From Levilactobacillus wangkuiensis (GTDB lineage: Bacteria; Bacillota; Bacilli; Lactobacillales; Lactobacillaceae), in contig NZ_BOLM01000024.1 of assembly GCF_016861605.1 (NCBI RefSeq), forward strand, positions 1 to 39,000: 39,000 nucleotides of DNA, read 5' to 3'. The position numbers were made by a program, and so were the translations under genes. Shown here piece by piece: positions 25,542-34,900 of this stretch (within the stretch, counting starts at the first letter, position 1; each line of letters opens with the position of its first letter). The notes under the pieces are model-generated. The model was not told where the DNA came from, searched no databases, and saw nothing but the letters and a program-made list of their open reading frames with translations.

Positions 25542-26060
25542 ATGCCTAATTTAGAAAAACAAAAAAATGCGGCGGGCAAGCTGATCGAGTTCGGCATGAT
25601 CAGACACACCGCCGACGAAATAGCCCACCGCAACCACACGGATAAGGGCGAGCGCCCACTGCGCTTTCAGGGCCAAGGCAAGATTCTACTGGCCCTGTCC
25701 CAAGACGACGGCCTCTCACAAAAAGAGCTGGCGACGCGCCTCAATTTAACGGTCCAATCGACCGCGGAGTTTGTTAATAAACTGGTCAAAAAGGACCTGG
25801 TGACCAAGGAAAAGTCCACGACGGACCGGCGCAAAACCATCATCCGCCTGACGGACCTGGGCCGCACCGCCGCGGACACGGAAACGGCCAAGGTGCCCGA
25901 ATTTCTGAACGCCTTGACGGATACCGAGCTGGATCAGTTCACCAGCATCCTGACGAAGCTCAATGCCAGCCTGTATGACGAAATCAATACCGCCGACGAT
26001 ACCAAGTCTGGCAAGGTCCAGCAGGCCGTGTCGGATTGGTTGCGGGATTGGTTTCTTTAA
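25542..26060 (+). CDS. MarR family transcriptional regulator
   Basis: A 172-residue regulator of normal MarR length. The winged helix spans about residues 45-110, with ILLALSQDDGLSQKELATRL as the first helices, a recognition helix in QSTAEFVNKLVKKDLV and the wing KSTTDRRKTIIRLTDLG. Helical dimerisation segments flank it. It is divergent from a DrrAB-type exporter and convergent with a UvrA-like gene. MarR proteins typically repress neighbouring efflux genes until a small ligand binds. The ATG at 25542 follows AGGGGGA. Confidence 0.92.
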   Translation: MPNLEKQKNAAGKLIEFGMIRHTADEIAHRNHTDKGERPLRFQGQGKILLALSQDDGLSQKELATRLNLTVQSTAEFVNKLVKKDLVTKEKSTTDRRKTIIRLTDLGRTAADTETAKVPEFLNALTDTELDQFTSILTKLNASLYDEINTADDTKSGKVQQAVSDWLRDWFL

Positions 26061-26072
26061 TCCATGCGAGTC

Positions 26073-26111
26073 AAAAAATACGGTTGGTCCCGCGGGACTG
26101 ACCGTATTTTT
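26073..26111. terminator. Bidirectional terminator between marR and the UvrA-like gene
   Basis: AAAAATACGGT/ACCGTATTTTT outer stem with an inner GTCCCGCGGGAC palindrome. It serves both convergent genes. Confidence 0.9.
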
Positions 26112-26122
26112 GTCGTACAGAT

Positions 26123-28663
26123 TTATTCAGCTAAATGGAATTTTTCAAAATGCGCCTTCAAATAATCCAGCGTCAGGCTCTTGCCCGTCTTGATCAGCTG
26201 TTGCGGCTCACCGCTAGCCATCAATCGGCCACCGGCTTGCCCACCCTTGGGACCGAGATCGATCAGGTAATCGGCGTTGGTCATCAGGTCGAGGTCATGC
26301 GTGATGATGATAATCGTGGCGCCCTTGGCCTTCAGGCTGTTGATCACGCCCAGTAGCGTTTGCACGTCTTGGGGATGCAGGCCGACGGAGGGTTCGTCGA
26401 AGATAAACAGGGTCTTGCCCTGGCGTTTGTTCAAGTGGCTCATGAGCTTTAACCGTTGGGCTTCCCCACCGGACAGGCTTGGCGTGCTTTCGCCTAGATG
26501 CAGGTAGCCCAGTCCCATTTCATCCAGCAACTGGAGCTGTTTCTCAATCTTCGGCACCGACTCAAAGACGGACAATGCCTCACGGACCGACAAGTTCAGC
26601 AGGTCGACAATGTTGTAGCCGTGCCAGCGAATCTGTTGAATCTCGTCCTTGTACCGCGCGCCGTGGCAGTACGGGCAGACCTCTTCCATGTCCGGCAAAT
26701 ACTGAATATCCAGGGTAATCGTGCCCAGTCCGCCACACTGTTCGCAGGCCCCCTGCTTGTTATTATACGAGAAGTAAGCGAGGCCAAACTTCTTGGCCTT
26801 GGCTTCCGGCAAACTGGCAAACATCCGCCGCAGATTATCCATGATGGTGGTGTAGGTGGCAATCGTCGAGCGGGCATTCTTCCCGATCGGCTTGGCATCC
26901 ACGGACACCACGTCTTTCAAATGGGTCTTCAGGGTCGTCACCTGTTTGGGCAGCGCCGCCTGGGTATTTGCCGCCTGAATGGCCGGCACCAGGCTGTCCA
27001 AAATCAAGCTGGTCTTACCGGCACCGGAGAACCCGGTGACCGCGGTGATTTCGTTGCCAGGAATGGTCACGGCAATGTCGTGTAGATTAAAGTAATCCTG
27101 CACGGCAAACTGCGTCGTGAGCTCACTGGCCTTCCGACTAGCGGGCACCTTGTCGTGCATGATTTTCGCCTGACCCGAAATGTAGGGACCAATCAGCGAC
27201 TGCGGATTTCCCACTAGATTTTTGGGCGTGCCCTCGGCAATAATCTGACCGCCGGCATCCCCCGACCCAGGGCCAATCTCAATCACCCAATCGGCCGCTG
27301 AAATGATGTCGACTTCATGGTCGACCACGACCAAGGAATTTCCTTGGGCAATCAGTTCCCGGAAGATGCGGATAAGTCCCTTAACATTATCGGGATGCAA
27401 CCCAATGGAAGGTTCATCTAACACGTACAAAACGCCGGTCGTCTCCGTCCGAATGGTCTTGGCTAATTGGAGCCGTTGGAGTTCCCCGGTCGACAACGTG
27501 TTGCCGTTCCGCGACAAGGTCAGGTAGTCCAGCCCCAGTTCCAGCAAGGGCCGCAACGTGTCCGTTAAATTCTTGAAGAGGACGTCAGCCATGGCCTTCA
27601 TCTCAGCGGGCAACTCTTTTTGCGCCGCCGCTTGCCACTCGGACAAGGACCCCAGGGTCAGGTCGGACACCTCGGCAATATTTTTACCGCCAACTAATTG
27701 CGTCAAGAGTTCTGGATTCAGCCGCGTCCCATGACAGGTTGGGCACACGGAAAAGTGGAAAAATTCGTTGACCTTCTTGATGGCTCGGTCACTCTTCACC
27801 GTCTTCAGGGAATCGTAAACGGCTTCGTGGGCGTTCTCATACAGCGTGTTGTCGGTATGGAAAACCCGTCCGGTCGAGGTCCGGAAGTCCACGGGATACT
27901 GCTTCTTGGCACCGTTGAGGACAATGTCCTTCTCCCGGTCAGTGAGGTCCTTGTAGGGCACGTTGATGCGCACGCCCAAGGTTTCCGCCACCGTCGGCAT
28001 AAAGTTTCGGCCAGGCAAATGCCAGGAGGCCACGACCCCTTCGGCCAGACTGAGGCTCTCGTCGCCAATCAGCTTAGCCTCGTCCAAGGTCTGAACCGTC
28101 CCCGTCCCGTGGCATTCGGGGCAAGCACCGCCGGAGTTGAAGGCAAAGTCCTCGGCCGATTTCGCCATAAATTCGACGCCACACTCGGGACAGGTCACGA
28201 TGCCCATCTTGCTGTCGGCGCCACCCGGGAGATCCATGGCCTGAGCGACTTTCAAGCTGGGCGCAATCCGGTGGCCGTTGGGACAAACCATCGAACCGAG
28301 GCGTGAGAAAATCAGGCGCACGACGTTAAACAGCTCACTCATCGATCCCACCGTTGAGCGCTCGGAAGGCACTCCCGGCCGCTGCCGCAGGGCAATCGCG
28401 GAGGGGATGTGCCGCACTTCCTGGACCTGTGACCGCTTGCTTTGCCCGATTCGCCGTCGGGTATAGGTGGATAGCGCCTCCAGGTACCGCCGGGAGCCCT
28501 CCGCGTACAAGATCCCCATGGCCAACGAACTCTTCCCGGAGCCCGAGGGACCTGAGATTGCCACGAACTGATTCAACGGAATGTCCACGTCAATATTTTT
28601 TAAATTATGGACGTTCCCACCACGTACACTAATATGTTCACGTTGTTTTTCACTCGTTGTCAT
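26123..28663 (-). CDS. UvrA-like ATPase (excinuclease subunit A paralogue)
   Basis: An 846-residue UvrA-type double ABC ATPase. First Walker A GPSGSGKSS (38-46), cysteine pairs CPECG and CPECHGTG, first signature STGELQR and LDEPSIGLHP; second Walker A GFSGAGKTS, zinc module CEQCGGLG...CPYCHGARY, signature LSGGEAQR and FDEPSVGLHP. Housekeeping UvrA is about 940-950 residues, so this is about 100 shorter, as in UvrA2/DrrC-type paralogues that lack most of the UvrB-binding region. Such proteins are linked to resistance to DNA-binding drugs, fitting the adjacent MarR and DrrAB genes. The ATG at 28663 has AAAGGTGG upstream. A general repair role cannot be excluded. Confidence 0.85.
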   Translation of the reverse strand: MTTSEKQREHISVRGGNVHNLKNIDVDIPLNQFVAISGPSGSGKSSLAMGILYAEGSRRYLEALSTYTRRRIGQSKRSQVQEVRHIPSAIALRQRPGVPSERSTVGSMSELFNVVRLIFSRLGSMVCPNGHRIAPSLKVAQAMDLPGGADSKMGIVTCPECGVEFMAKSAEDFAFNSGGACPECHGTGTVQTLDEAKLIGDESLSLAEGVVASWHLPGRNFMPTVAETLGVRINVPYKDLTDREKDIVLNGAKKQYPVDFRTSTGRVFHTDNTLYENAHEAVYDSLKTVKSDRAIKKVNEFFHFSVCPTCHGTRLNPELLTQLVGGKNIAEVSDLTLGSLSEWQAAAQKELPAEMKAMADVLFKNLTDTLRPLLELGLDYLTLSRNGNTLSTGELQRLQLAKTIRTETTGVLYVLDEPSIGLHPDNVKGLIRIFRELIAQGNSLVVVDHEVDIISAADWVIEIGPGSGDAGGQIIAEGTPKNLVGNPQSLIGPYISGQAKIMHDKVPASRKASELTTQFAVQDYFNLHDIAVTIPGNEITAVTGFSGAGKTSLILDSLVPAIQAANTQAALPKQVTTLKTHLKDVVSVDAKPIGKNARSTIATYTTIMDNLRRMFASLPEAKAKKFGLAYFSYNNKQGACEQCGGLGTITLDIQYLPDMEEVCPYCHGARYKDEIQQIRWHGYNIVDLLNLSVREALSVFESVPKIEKQLQLLDEMGLGYLHLGESTPSLSGGEAQRLKLMSHLNKRQGKTLFIFDEPSVGLHPQDVQTLLGVINSLKAKGATIIIITHDLDLMTNADYLIDLGPKGGQAGGRLMASGEPQQLIKTGKSLTLDYLKAHFEKFHLAE

Positions 28664-28705
28664 ACTTGCCCACCTTTGTGTTTTGTTCTCTTCATCATAC
28701 TTATC

Positions 28706-28736
28706 ATTTTAAACTATCCCGTAACGTTATAGTCAA
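28706..28736 (-). promoter_or_regulatory. Putative promoter of the UvrA-like gene
   Basis: TTGACT (28736-28731) and TAAAAT (28711-28706) on the minus strand with a 19-base spacer, about 40 bases before the start codon. Confidence 0.4.
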
Positions 28737-28830
28737 GGAATGCAACTGGAATTTAGAAATCTTTTCTTGGCTGCTGGCTTTGAACGCCTTCGCCCCTGAT
28801 GACCGGGCGGTTTCACACGACCTACTCGCA

Positions 28831-28868
28831 CGAAAAAGGCCGTCCCACAACTCGAGACGGCCTCTTCG
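28831..28868 (-). terminator. Intrinsic terminator after the 2337-residue adhesin
   Basis: AGGCCGTC pairs with GACGGCCT, extended by CGAA/TTCG, with a TTTTT run on the minus strand. It lies 36 bases past the adhesin stop. Confidence 0.82.
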
Positions 28869-28903
28869 TGTATCTGTATTTCTGAAAGTTCTAGTCAATC
28901 AAG

Positions 28904-31900
28904 TTAATGTGAGCGCCGACGAACAAATGGGGTAATCAGCAATGCCAATAAGAGCGCACCTAACTGAGCCAAGAAACCTTCATTCTTTTGGCCCGTTTGT
29001 GGCAACTCTGTTGACTGTTGCGCTGCCGGTTGACCGTTCTGTTGCGACTCATGGCTAGTGGCAACGGCCTTAGCCGCCAGTGCGCCATTAACCCGACGAG
29101 TCGTTTCAGTTTGAGCCAGTGGCTTCGCAGCGGCTGCTTCCTTACGCCCATTGTTGTTTTGGGCTGCATCGAGCTTCTTCGCTGGCTTCTTCTGTGACGC
29201 GCCATAGTGGCTAACGGCATCAAGCCGACGTGAATAGGTTGGAGCGACTGCGCCGTCCTCGCCAAACTCAATGGTGGTTGACCCACCCTTGCCGTCAGAC
29301 AGAACTGCCAGTAAGACACCTGGTGTAATCGTGCGTTGCTCAACGAGCTTGCCGTTGTCCAACTCCTGAATCATCCGTTTACCGCTTACTGGATCATACG
29401 TGTAAACGACTTGAAGACCATCAGACCATTGTTTGGTAAACGTCACGATCTTATCGGCGGCCGTCGCTGAGGTTGGTGCACTAACACCCGCACTGTAGAC
29501 AGCTGGCGCATGTGTAAACGTTGGCACGCCATCTTGGAGTTTGATAGTGGCGGTCCCACCAGCACCATCCGACAGGGTCACTTCCGTTGGCTTGGTAGCA
29601 TCGGGATTGTCGGGGTCAACAACTGGTTCAATTGTCTTCTGAGCAACCGTCTTCCCGTTTCTTAGCTCCGTTACCATCTGAGTGCCATGATCGTTGGTGT
29701 AGATGGTCTCACTACCATCTTTCCACTGCTGGGCGACTTTGACGATGTTGCCATCAGTATCTGTCGTCGTGGCAGTCACGTTACCAAGTTTATCAGTCGC
29801 GGTCACCGTCGTGTCGTGCTCAAACGTTGGCATGTCACCTGGTTGTTGTCCCGTGTTAACGATGGTTTCAACGCCATCCCCACTCTTCAACGTGGTCGTC
29901 GAAGGAGAAGAAATATCTTTGTGCTGATCGGTCTGGTTCCCGTTGTTTACCTCAGTTATCGTCGCGTTATGACTGGTTGGATCATACGTGTACGTCGTCG
30001 TACTATTATCATTTGGCCACGTCTTAACGACCTTGATGACATTACCAGCATCGTCCTTTGTCACAGTAGTAACAACTCCAGAATCATCTTTCGTTGTATC
30101 CGTCGTGTCATGTTCAAACGTTGCCAGTTTGGTCGTAGGATCATAGGTAACGATAGTACTCGTCTTATCATCATCAGCAATAGTTACTTTAGGAGAATCA
30201 GCGGAAATCTCTTGTGAGTCGACGACCGTTTTCCCGTTCTTTTGTTCACTCACAACACCTTTTCCTGTGGACGGATTAAGCGTGTACGTCGTTTGGGTAC
30301 CATCGGACCACTTCTTAACGACTTGGACAGTATCACCAGCATCGTCCTTCGTTGTAGCAGTAACGGTTCCAGAATCATCTTTCGACGTCACCGTCGTATC
30401 GTGTTCAAACGTTGGCATCTTACCCGGTTCGACAGGGTTAACAATGGTTTGAGCAGCAGCACCACTGTTCAACGTTGCCTTAGCAGTGATTCCGGTCGTA
30501 GGATCGGAAACGAGTGTCTTTTGGTCAACCTGCTTACCATCTTTTTCTTCAGTTACCGTCTGGGCCTTAGTGCCTGGATCATACGTGTACGTCGTCGTAC
30601 TGGTTGTATTATCATCATTTGGCCACGTCTTAACGACCTTGACGACATTCTCAGCATCGTCCTTCGTTGTAGCAACAACGTTACCAGAACTATCTTTCGA
30701 CGTCACGGTCGTGTCATGCTCAAACGTTGGTGCTGCGCCTGGTTTGCTTACGTTAACGATGGTTTGAATGTCATCACTGTTCGACACAGTTGCCGTTGTT
30801 GCAGGCTTTTCGGTCGTAGGATCGGTCGCAAACGGTTTGGGTTCACTACCATCTTTTTCTCCAGTTACGGTCTGAACCTTAGTGACTGGATTATACGTGT
30901 ATGTCGTTTGGGTATCATCGGGCCACTTCTTAACTGCTTTAACAACGTTGTCTTCAGCGTCCGTCGTTGTAGTAGTATCACCATCCGTCTTTGTTGTTTC
31001 ATGCGAGAACGTTGGCAGTTTGCCCGTAGGATCAAGTGCAACGATAGTGTTCGTATTCGCATCGTCAGTCAGCGTAAGCGGATCATCAGCAGAGTTAAAC
31101 GTCTGTTGGCCAAGCGTTTGGTCGCCTTTTTTCTCCGTTACCGTCCGCGTACCATTGTCATCCGCGTAAATCGTTTGCGTGCCATCAGTCCACTGCTTGA
31201 CTACTTTAACAACTTTGCCGTCGGCGTCTTTCGTTGTAGCAGTAGTGTTTCCAGCATCATCTTTCGTCGTCTGAGTCGTATCGTGTTCAAACGTTGGTGC
31301 TGCGCCTGATTTGCCAGCATTAACGATGGTTTGAACGCCATCACCAGTCTCCAACGTTGCCGGATCAGTGATTCCGGTCTTAGGATCGGTAACGAGGGTC
31401 TTTTGGTCAACCTGCTTACCATCTTTTTCTTCAGTTACTGTCCGTTGACCATTAACATCCGTGTACGTCGTTTGGCTACCATCGGTCCACTTCTTAACGA
31501 CCTTGACGACATGATCAGCATCGTCTTTCGTTGTAGCAGTAACGGTTCCAGAATCATCTTTCGTCGTCACGGTCGTGTCATGCTCAAACGTTGGTGTTGC
31601 GCCTGGTGTACTTACGTTAACGATGGTTTGAATGTCATCACCATTCGACACAGTTGCCGTTGAATCAGTGGTTCCAGGCTTAGAATCGGTAACAAGTGTC
31701 TTTTCGTCAACCGTCTGGCCATCTTTGCTGTCCGTAACCGTCTGCTTTCCCTTATTCAAGGTATCATACTTGTACGTCGTTTGGGTACCATCGGGCCACT
31801 GCTTAACGACTTTAACAACGTTGCCTTCAGCGTCCGTCGTTGTGGTGGTATCACCAGCCTCATTTGTCGCCGTTGTCTCATGCGAGAACATTGGCAGTTT

Positions 31901-34900
31901 AGACGTAGGATCAAGGGCAACGATAGTGTTCGTATTCGGGTCGTCAGTCAGCGTAAGCGAATCTCCAGCAGGGTTAAACGTCTGCTGGTCAAGCGTTTTG
32001 TCGCCCTTTTTATCCGTTACTGTCAGCTTACCATTGTCATTCTTGTAAATTGTTTCGCTGCCATCAGCCCACTGCTTATCAATCCGAACCACGCTACCAG
32101 CTGCATCTTTTTCAGTGGTTGTCTTATTACCCTTACCATCATCAGTCTGACCCAAAATCTTCAGTGTCCCACTGTTAACGGTAACGGCATAGTTCGCTGA
32201 ATCAGACTTTCCTGTAATTGTGTACGTCCCGATATCAGTCTCAGAGATTGGGTTTAGTGTAACACCGAGCTCATCACTCGATTCGCCATCGACTAACTTA
32301 TCACCTGCTGCAATGTTAAACCCATTCGCACCATGTGCTGAGCCGTCGCTATAAGTAGTGACATCATTAATGTTCACCGTAATTGTCCGCTTGTTCACGG
32401 TCAATGTACCTGTCCCAAAAGTAAGTTTGAAGTTGCCATTGGCCGCGCTCAAAGCATCCTGAGCAGCTTGGGTTAATTGTACCGTGTAGCTACCAGCTGG
32501 TAATTTAGCAGCAGTTACCACTGATTTTGTCGTTGTATCAACAAACTCGAAATTGTCCGCAGTATACGCAGTAGCCGGTGCCCCATTAACTGAGACTGAC
32601 AAACTTGGTAATGAATCACCATAAGTCACACTGGTCCCCGTTACAGCCACGTTGCCAGCCGCTGGAGTAACGGTTAACTTGGCCGTTCCAAAATTACCAA
32701 AAGTATAATTCGTGTCTTTCTTCAAATTGTTCTGTGCATCAGTGGTGTATTGAATCGTGTAGTCACCGCCAGCTTGTAGCTGATTACTCGAAACAACCTC
32801 TTTAGTAGCATTATCAATAATTTCAAAATCATCCTGAGTAAGTGGATCGTCTGTATTTGCTAAATCCGATCCTAAACTACCCGTGATCTTTGGCTCTGCA
32901 CCGTACACCACACTAATGTCTTTAATCGTTGGTGCCGCAGCTACGGGGTTAATCGTGACCGTCCCAGAAACGTAGAGCCCAGCATTCGGGTTGTCTGGCG
33001 TTAAGTTCTTAATATAGGTCCGCCCTTTTTCCGTTAATTTGAAGTAGTAGGTACCCACATCTTTTGGCGTAACCGACGTATCTGAATCAAGTGCATCAAC
33101 GTAATAGAAGTTAGCTGGATCGGCAAATAAGCCCGCTACTTGGTCATCAGAGACCGGAGTAGTACTAAAACCATCACCAAAAATAACTTTAGGATTTTCT
33201 AATGGCGTCCCGTAGTCCTGTGACCAAGATTTAAAGCTCACCATGCTAGCTTGGGTTGCAGCGTTAGTCGTCGACATGTTATCTACATCGTTTTTGAATT
33301 CACTGAGTGACGTATCCATGCCACTAATGCCGGCATAACCAGCCTGACTGTCTTTAACAATGGTTGCAGGATCCGTTGAATTCTTCGCAGCCTCCAGGGA
33401 CGCTTTAGCATCCGCATTGGTCTTCGATAGGTTCTCATAGACTGCGTTCACGGAATCCAGTAAACTCTTTGCGGCAGCCTTTTGATCAGCCGTGATGTCG
33501 GGTGAAGCAACAAATTTATCATAGATGTCTTGCGCTGCAGCCTTTTCAGTATCGGCAGCGGCTTGATTGTCAGTTGCCTTTTGAATCCAGTAGTCTAGCG
33601 TCGATTGAGTTGGAACCAAGATACTCTTACTATCCTGAGCCGCCGAAGAATCCGTGGAATCTGTCACAGCGGCATTAGGAACGGTCGACCAAGTGTAGGC
33701 TGGCGTGCTACCGTCAGTGATAACTTTACCATCCGACCCGATAGGTTGTTGCGCATTAAGCGCATCCGTGACGGATTGGTTCGTTCCTACAGTTACCTTG
33801 GCCGTAACTGGGGTCCCATCAATCGTTTCACCGGCAGCCGTGTAATAGTGTTCGATTGGATTAGCAACATCCGTTTCCGTCGATGCTGTTGTACTTGTGT
33901 TAATTTTCACTTTATCATTGGCAACCGTTTCGCCGGCAGCTGGGGCATTCAGCTCAACCGTCACAGGCGTATAACCTGGGAACTGAACCACAGTTGATTT
34001 ACCAGCAACCGTCGTCACTTGGATAGGAGCCACGCCAGGAATTGCGTCCCCAGTCACCGAATCAACTGGTGTAACATTGGCTGTAAAGGCTTGACTGACA
34101 GGTACACTAAAAGCTTGGGTAGCATTCCCAGTCACCTTGTAGCTGTAGTACGATGCATCAGCAAGGCTTGAGGCGTGAACCGTCCCATTGCTGGCACTGG
34201 TTTGGTCGCCATCAACAACATAAACATTGTTATTCGTGCTTGCAGGAATGACCGTCACCAGGCTAGGATCCAGCGTTGGATCTGCGGCCACTGCCCGTTC
34301 CGCTGCTTCCTTCGTCGAGAACACCGAAATGGTATCCCCAATGTTGGCAGTGACTGGCGTCGTGGTACTTACATCTCCAGATGCAGTCGCCACTTTGACA
34401 TTCACTGACGCCGTCTTTGGGGTATAGGTAAAGCTGTCAATTCTGGCGGAGTAATCATTCTTGTCTTGCCCAGTTGAAGCCGCAATTGAAATAGAATAAC
34501 CTTTTGAAGTGTCGATGCCAGTAAGATCTCGGGTGAACTTTTGGCCCAGGATGGTCACGGTTAACATGTTAGTACTCGAGACATAGCTCATATCGAAGTC
34601 TACAAGTCGGTCACTTATGGTAAATGAGCTAGCTGCTTTCCAATCATTCGAGTTAGTAACGTTTTGAATAACCCCATTGGCATTCGTGGACCGCCAGCCA
34701 AAGTATGCCCCTGAACCAGGGTCAGTAACGCCACTCGTGTCGGTACCACTGTTATGAAACTCATCGTAAACGAAGGCAAAGGCATTATTCAACCCGCCTA
34801 AGCCTAAATTACCACCGCTCTTACCTGTCGTTGCATATTCTGGATCGCCGGGTGCGAACACAATACCGACACCATCAGCTCCACCCGTGTTTGTCCCAAT

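Noticed and set aside
27698..28306. Plus-strand ORF within the UvrA-like gene
   Set aside because: It is antisense to a protein with complete ABC and zinc motifs and has no start signals.
30242..31309. Plus-strand 355-residue ORF opposite the giant adhesin
   Set aside because: It mirrors the repeat region in an antisense frame, has no ribosome binding site and shows the same repeated composition; it is a shadow.
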